Below the pieces are notes generated by a model. It was not told the origin of the DNA. It did not search any database and worked only from the letters and a program-made list of their open reading frames with translations. The translations under genes and the position numbers were made by a program. DNA of 64,000 nucleotides from Epilithonimonas sp042695135 (GTDB lineage: Bacteria; Bacteroidota; Bacteroidia; Flavobacteriales; Weeksellaceae), in the NCBI RefSeq assembly GCF_042695135.1, contig NZ_CP170547.1, forward strand, positions 310,001 to 374,000. The letters run 5' to 3'. Positions 59,976 through 64,000 of the stretch are shown here, one piece after another (position 1 is the stretch's first letter; every line of letters starts with the position of its first letter).

Positions 59976-61088
59976 CTAAAATTTATCCTGTTCTTCATCA
60001 ATAATCCTTTTCAAATCCTCTTCTTTTGGAAGACTTACCAAGTATTTGTTCACAAAAATCTGTTGAGAAAGTCCTGTGGTAGCATATTTTACCAAAGATT
60101 CGTTTTTGTTGGCACAAAGAATAATTCCTATTGGTGGATTGTCGTCTTCGTTTTTCTCGTTTTCGTTATAATAATTGAGATACACATTCATTTGTCCTGC
60201 GTCTGCGTGAGAAAATTCGCCCAACTTTAAGTCTATCAAAATATTACAGCGTAAAATCCGGTGATAAAAAACTAAATCTATGTAGTAGTGTGTGTTATCA
60301 AACGTGATTCTTTTCTGCCTTGCTTCGAAACAAAAACCTTTTCCCATTTCTAAAAGAAAAGTTTGCAAATGATTGATAATACTGAGTTCCAATTGATTTT
60401 CGGAGTAAGAAGTTTCTTCTTTCAGACCCAAAAATTCCAATATGTAAGGGCTTCTAAAAAAATTCTCTGCCTGAGGTTTCTCAGATTTTTGGTGTTCCTC
60501 TAAGACTTTCTGTTTGTCTTTGCTAAGACCTGTTCTTTCAAAAACCATAGAATTGATGGCTCTCTGCAATTCTCGAACTGACCAATTATTTTTAATGGAT
60601 TCTGTTTCGTAGAAATTTCTTTTGGTTGAATCATCCAGCTTTAGAAATTCTACAATATGTGAGAAACTTAATTGGTTAATTAGTTTATTAGATTCTACCT
60701 TCCAAATATCATTTACATCACTAGAATTTTCAAACTTTAATGATTTTGTAGACAGTGTCTTCAGAATTTCATTGTATTGATTTTCAGGCAAATATAATTT
60801 TGCGGTCGGTGTCTGCAAAATGTTTTGGTATGTTTTATAAAATGTAGAAAACCAATAAAGATTCCTTTCTGATAATCCTGCTATGTTTTCGCACTTTTTT
60901 GCAATTTCTTTATACAGATTTTTACCATATTCCGCTCTGTCATTTCCATTGAGTTCATACTCAGAAATATAAAAACCAATCAGCCAATTTCTCAAAGTAA
61001 GTGCAACATTCACTTGTCTTTGAGCTTGGTTTTTGAAGAAATTTTGAGTTTCTCCGATTTTGGAAATTAGTAAAGATATTTCTTGCAT
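59976..61088 (-). CDS. PDDEXK nuclease domain-containing protein (DUF1016/YhcG-like)
   Basis: A 370-residue protein of the YhcG family. The N-terminal DUF1016 domain (about 10-165) has QVNVALTLRNWLIGFYISEYE, LSERNLYWFSTFYKTY, ending NWSVRELQRAINSMVFERTG. The C-terminal PDDEXK nuclease domain (about 205-360) has YILEFLGL, then the active-site strand pattern YYIDLVFYHRILRCNILIDLKLGEF, with D and D-L-K in the expected positions. Members are spread by horizontal transfer and are often found with restriction-modification genes. Here it is alone behind rnr, within a core-gene block. Confidence 0.9.
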   Translation of the reverse strand: MQEISLLISKIGETQNFFKNQAQRQVNVALTLRNWLIGFYISEYELNGNDRAEYGKNLYKEIAKKCENIAGLSERNLYWFSTFYKTYQNILQTPTAKLYLPENQYNEILKTLSTKSLKFENSSDVNDIWKVESNKLINQLSFSHIVEFLKLDDSTKRNFYETESIKNNWSVRELQRAINSMVFERTGLSKDKQKVLEEHQKSEKPQAENFFRSPYILEFLGLKEETSYSENQLELSIINHLQTFLLEMGKGFCFEARQKRITFDNTHYYIDLVFYHRILRCNILIDLKLGEFSHADAGQMNVYLNYYNENEKNEDDNPPIGIILCANKNESLVKYATTGLSQQIFVNKYLVSLPKEEDLKRIIDEEQDKF

Positions 61089-61236
61089 TGTTCTAAATTA
61101 ATCCAAAATGTGGATTTAATTTTTATTAAAGATAAAATAAAATAGGGGAGTTTGGGAAACCTTTGTATTAATTTATGGTTTCGTGAGAAAGAACTTTCTC
61201 TGTGAAATGCGCTGCAAAGATATAACTTTAAAAATA

Positions 61237-61267
61237 AAGCCTGTAATTTTAGCAATTACAGGCTTTT
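61237..61267 (-). terminator. Terminator after rpiB
   Basis: AAAGCCTGTAATT pairs with AATTACAGGCTTT around a short loop; on the minus strand a T-rich stretch follows. Confidence 0.85.
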
Positions 61268-61272
61268 ATGTT

Positions 61273-61704
61273 TTAGCAAAATGCGATTTTATCAACTCGA
61301 TGCTGATGTCTGCCACCTTCAAAATCCGTCGTCACGAACTTATCTACAATCTCGAACGCCAGTTCCTTTGAAATGAATCTCGCCGGAATCGAAATCATAT
61401 TAGCATCGTTGTGTTGTCTTGCAAGACTTGCAATTTCCGGCATCCAGCAAAGGGCACATCTGATTTTTTGATGTTTGTTTGCCGTGATTTGAACGCCATT
61501 TCCACTTCCGCATATGAGAATTCCCAATTCATTTTCTCCGTTTTCTACAGATGTTGCAGCAGGATGTACAAAATCTGGATAGTCAACAGAATCAATAGAG
61601 TAGGTACCAAAATCCTGAATTTCATATTTACCTTCGAGGTATTTTTTAATTAGCTCTTTGTACTCAAAACCTGCGTGATCAGCGGCTATAGCAATCTTTT
61701 TCAT
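61273..61704 (-). CDS. rpiB: Ribose-5-phosphate isomerase B
   Basis: A 143-residue RpiB/LacAB-type isomerase that interconverts ribose-5-phosphate and ribulose-5-phosphate in the pentose phosphate pathway. Visible: IAADHAGFEYKELI at the N-terminus (the DHAG substrate loop), DYPDFVHPAA, the catalytic cysteine with the anion hole in GILICGSGNGVQITANK, and RCALCWMPEIASLARQHNDANMISIPAR. The length is standard. It is the upstream end of the leftward block, facing away from pgk across a 764-bp AT-rich gap. Confidence 0.95.
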   Translation of the reverse strand: MKKIAIAADHAGFEYKELIKKYLEGKYEIQDFGTYSIDSVDYPDFVHPAATSVENGENELGILICGSGNGVQITANKHQKIRCALCWMPEIASLARQHNDANMISIPARFISKELAFEIVDKFVTTDFEGGRHQHRVDKIAFC

Positions 61705-62468
61705 TTATTACTTTAATTATTTATTTCAAGTATAAAATTAATACATATTTTATTAATGATGGCATAGTATTTTAATACAATTAATAATAATATTTTGAAT
61801 TATTTATCTAAATATCAATTATATAAAGCTTATTTTACTTAATAAATAATGATATAACTGAAACATTAATAAAAAGATAATAGAATGTTAGAAATTGTTA
61901 GAAAACCTGTTGATAACTTCTTTGAATTATTTCTTTTTATAACTGATTATTTTTAGTAATGGACTAATTTCTGACTGGTTCAATTCTTTTTTTCAAATTA
62001 GTTTTACTTCACTTCAAGGAAGTTTATCCCCAGAATAGTTTCTAATATTCAACTTTAAAATTAATTACAAACATTTGTTAATAACATCTATAATGATTTG
62101 ATTATCAATATTAAATTAATGTTAAAAAGCTACTCATTAATCCACATTTCGTGTGATGAAATAATTGGTTTTTATTTCTCCGCATACTACCGCACTACAA
62201 CAATACACTACAATATTATTTTTTTATAAAAAGAAAAAGAGATGTATAATAATGTAATGAAGGTTTGTGGATTCTTTTTGCAAATTAAATTTTTGAAAGG
62301 GAAGAATAAGTTTTAAATTTGTGAAACAAAAAGGGCAGGATTTATTCTGTTCTTTCGATAAAAACCTTAAATTATTATTTTAATGAAATCGCCAAAATTT
62401 GTAAACGCAAACTTGATTGTAAAACGAGCGATTGCATATGGCAAGTAAAAAACAATTTAAATCTACAT
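61705..62468. other. 764-bp gene-free AT-rich region with DnaA-box-like motifs (possible oriC)
   Basis: No gene is seen. Motifs close to the DnaA box (TTATNCACA) are TTATCAACA (minus, 61908-61916), TTATCCCCA (62024-62032), TTATTAACA (minus, 62076-62084), TTATCAATA (62102-62110), TAATCCACA (62138-62146) and a GAATCCACA on the minus strand (62266-62274). The left half (61705-61900) is almost pure A/T. Genes on both sides are transcribed away from it. The right half also contains the pgk promoter. The origin reading is inference. Confidence 0.4.
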
Positions 62469-63659
62469 ATGAAAACAATAAAAGATTTCGATTTTAAAAA
62501 CAAAAAAGCTTTAGTACGAGTTGACTTCAATGTTCCGCAGGACGAAAATCTAAAGGTGACGGACAATACGAGAATTGTATCTGTAAAACCTACCGTTGAT
62601 AAAATCCTTGCTGATGGCGGTTCTGTAATTTTAATGACACACCTTGGAAGACCAAAAGGCGAAGTAAACGATAAGTATTCCCTTAAAAATATTCTGGATG
62701 AAGTTTCTTCAGTTCTTGGTAAAGGAGTGAAATTTGTTGAGGAATCCGTAGGAGAGAAGGCAGAACAAGCTGCTGCTGAACTTCAACCTGGCGAAATTCT
62801 TTTGTTGGAGAATCTTCGTTTTCATAATGAAGAAGAAAAAGGTGATGAAGCTTTTGCAGAAAAGCTATCAAAATTAGGTGATGCTTATGTGAATGATGCC
62901 TTCGGAACTGCCCACAGAGCACACGCTTCTACAGCTGTAATTGCTGAATTTTTTTCTTCTACTAAATTTTTCGGTTTACTGATGGAAAATGAATTAATCG
63001 CAATCGATAAAGTTCTAAAATCTGGTGAAAAGCCTGTAACTGCGATACTTGGCGGTTCAAAAGTTTCTACAAAAATTACAATTATTGAGAATATTCTTCC
63101 TGCAATTGACAACTTAATCATTGGTGGTGGAATGTCTTTTACATTCATCAAAGCATTAGGTGGGAAGATTGGTCAATCGATTGTAGAAGAAGATAAATTG
63201 AGTCTTGCTTTAGAAATTCTTGAAAAAGCAAAACAACATAATGTAGAAGTTTATCTTCCGACAGATGTTATAATTGCTGATGATTTCAATAATGAAGCTG
63301 AAAAGAAAGTGGCAGATATCAGAGAAATTCCGGAAGATTGGCAAGGTCTGGATGCTGGTCCAAAATCGAGAGAAATTTTTAATGATGTTTTGTTAAATTC
63401 CAGAACGATTCTTTGGAATGGTCCAATCGGCGTTTTTGAAATGCCAAATTTTGCTGCCGGAACTAAAGCTTTGGGTGACAGTATTGCAGAGGCGACAAGA
63501 CTTGGTGCATTTTCACTAGTTGGAGGCGGAGACAGTGTTGCTTTTGTAAAACAATTCGGATATTCTGACAAAGTAAGTTATGTTTCCACTGGAGGAGGAG
63601 CTATGTTGGAAAGTTTGGAAGGTTTGGAACTTCCAGGCGTTGCTGCAATCAACAAATAA
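62469..63659 (+). CDS. pgk: Phosphoglycerate kinase
   Basis: A 396-residue two-domain glycolytic enzyme that makes ATP from 1,3-bisphosphoglycerate. N-domain: ALVRVDFNVPQDE, LMTHLGRPKGE, the basic substrate patch, LLLENLRFHNEEE, and YVNDAFGTAHRAHAS. C-domain: AILGGSKVSTK, LIIGGGMSFTF, LWNGPIGVFE, GGGDSVAFVKQF and STGGGAMLESLEG for nucleotide binding. The length and all motifs are standard. It is a single gene with its own terminator; no other glycolysis gene is adjacent. Confidence 0.97.
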   Translation: MKTIKDFDFKNKKALVRVDFNVPQDENLKVTDNTRIVSVKPTVDKILADGGSVILMTHLGRPKGEVNDKYSLKNILDEVSSVLGKGVKFVEESVGEKAEQAAAELQPGEILLLENLRFHNEEEKGDEAFAEKLSKLGDAYVNDAFGTAHRAHASTAVIAEFFSSTKFFGLLMENELIAIDKVLKSGEKPVTAILGGSKVSTKITIIENILPAIDNLIIGGGMSFTFIKALGGKIGQSIVEEDKLSLALEILEKAKQHNVEVYLPTDVIIADDFNNEAEKKVADIREIPEDWQGLDAGPKSREIFNDVLLNSRTILWNGPIGVFEMPNFAAGTKALGDSIAEATRLGAFSLVGGGDSVAFVKQFGYSDKVSYVSTGGGAMLESLEGLELPGVAAINK

Positions 63660-63680
63660 GAATTCATTTTCTAAATATAT

Positions 63681-63714
63681 AAAACCGACAAAGTAATTTG
63701 TCGGTTTTATTTTG
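63681..63714. terminator. Terminator after pgk
   Basis: AAAACCGACAAA pairs perfectly with TTTGTCGGTTTT around a 4-base loop, followed by ATTTTG; A and T runs on both flanks allow action in both directions. Confidence 0.92.
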
Positions 63715-63873
63715 TCTGTACTAATCTTCAAGAAAAATATTTTAAACGATTCTCAAGGATTTTTATATGAAAATTAAAAATCTGTCTGAATTTTTAAATT
63801 TTTGCATTTATTAACAAATTTTGAACAGAATACCTAAAAATTGACCTTCAGAAACTGCTCAAAAATCGATTTT

Positions 63874-64000
63874 CTACCTTTTTTCGATAATGTATATCAA
63901 ACTGGAAAATTCCGAGTTAAAAAGTGCTTTTACGTTAGAAATCATTCCGTGAACGACTGCTTTTAGCCAAAAAAGTGGTAATTTCTTATATTTTTCACTC
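63874..64000 (-). CDS. 3' end of an unidentified leftward gene (cut by window edge)
   Basis: The minus strand is open from base 63999 to a TAG at 63876-63874, giving 41 residues: SEKYKKLPLFWLKAVVHG, then MISNVKALFNSEF and SSLIYIIEKR. Amino-acid composition and the mix of hydrophobic and charged residues look like real coding sequence. The family cannot be recognised from this tail. It converges on pgk across the shared terminator. Confidence 0.5.
   Translation of the reverse strand, partial: SEKYKKLPLFWLKAVVHGMISNVKALFNSEFSSLIYIIEKR

Noticed and set aside
1..64000. tRNA or rRNA genes
   Set aside because: No cloverleaf-like sequence with T-loop GTTCRANNC and CCA end, and no rRNA-like stretch was recognised in the intergenic regions.

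Overview
The window comes from an AT-rich member of the Bacteroidota, most likely a Chryseobacterium-like flavobacterium (Weeksellaceae). The evidence is the protein complement: TonB-dependent receptors, a type IX secretion C-terminal domain, 2TM-domain proteins, DUF4251, DUF4349, DUF2007 and DUF3820 proteins, many small lipoproteins, and the quinone-linked PyrD plus MenD pair. Promoters fit the Bacteroidota pattern (a TAnnTTTG -7 box) instead of the E. coli one. About 56 protein genes are supported, two of them cut by the window edges. No tRNA, rRNA, prophage, transposase or CRISPR array was seen.

Layout. 0-4.8 kb: Crp/Fnr regulator (cut), SDR oxidoreductase, c-type cytochrome lipoprotein, MeaB GTPase, DUF4251 lipoprotein, glycosyltransferase and YgjV-like membrane protein. 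4.9-10 kb: ClpC, an outer-membrane protein, MnmA and a small periplasmic protein. 10-13.6 kb: a six-gene leftward operon with a LytS-type histidine kinase fused to a 2TM domain, three stand-alone 2TM proteins, a frameshifted isoprenylcysteine-methyltransferase-like gene and a LytTR response regulator. 14-18.6 kb: radical SAM protein, MenD, and a PabB/PabC pair. 18.8-25.6 kb: membrane proteins, AI-2E family protein, DUF3820, a GT9 glycosyltransferase and a WaaP-like kinase for surface glycans, and UvrB. 25.6-30.2 kb: HTH regulator with a remarkable 21-bp-periodic upstream array, a TonB receptor and a PQQ-type sugar dehydrogenase. 30.2-35 kb: TsaB, NTF2-like protein, SDR, an orphan gene, MsrB and acyl-CoA dehydrogenase. 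35-39.4 kb: DUF4349 lipoprotein, then a metal cluster (Cys-rich protein, HMA protein, HMA-TonB receptor fusion). 39.4-50.5 kb: DUF2007, PyrD, a TPR/HTH regulator, a T9SS-exported beta-propeller, ECF sigma factor plus membrane partner, GlyRS, a lipoprotein and a frameshifted prolyl oligopeptidase. 50.7-54.7 kb: secreted TPR protein, TonB receptor and Cu/Zn SOD. 54.7-61.7 kb: an all-leftward block (YraN, LD-carboxypeptidase, LysE-type exporter, membrane protein, RNase R, PDDEXK nuclease, RpiB). 61.7-62.5 kb: a gene-free AT-rich stretch with DnaA-box-like motifs. Then rightward pgk and the 3' end of a further leftward gene.

Most interesting signals. (1) Three promoters (histidine kinase operon, secreted TPR protein, TonB receptor) share one geometry: two LytTR-like direct repeats exactly 21 bp apart, the proximal one starting 34 bp from the end of a TAnnTTTG box. 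This suggests an autoregulated LytTR regulon linking the 2TM operon to an outer-membrane uptake locus 40 kb away. (2) About nine units at an exact 21-bp pitch lie upstream of the HTH gene at 25648, beginning about 33 bp behind its own -7 box. (3) There are two dispersed intergenic repeat families and a 41-bp tandem repeat. (4) A possible replication origin lies at about 61.9-62.3 kb. (5) An HMA-domain gene appears to have been duplicated and fused to a TonB receptor. Frameshifts in two otherwise intact genes all fall in short single-base runs, so they may be sequence errors.
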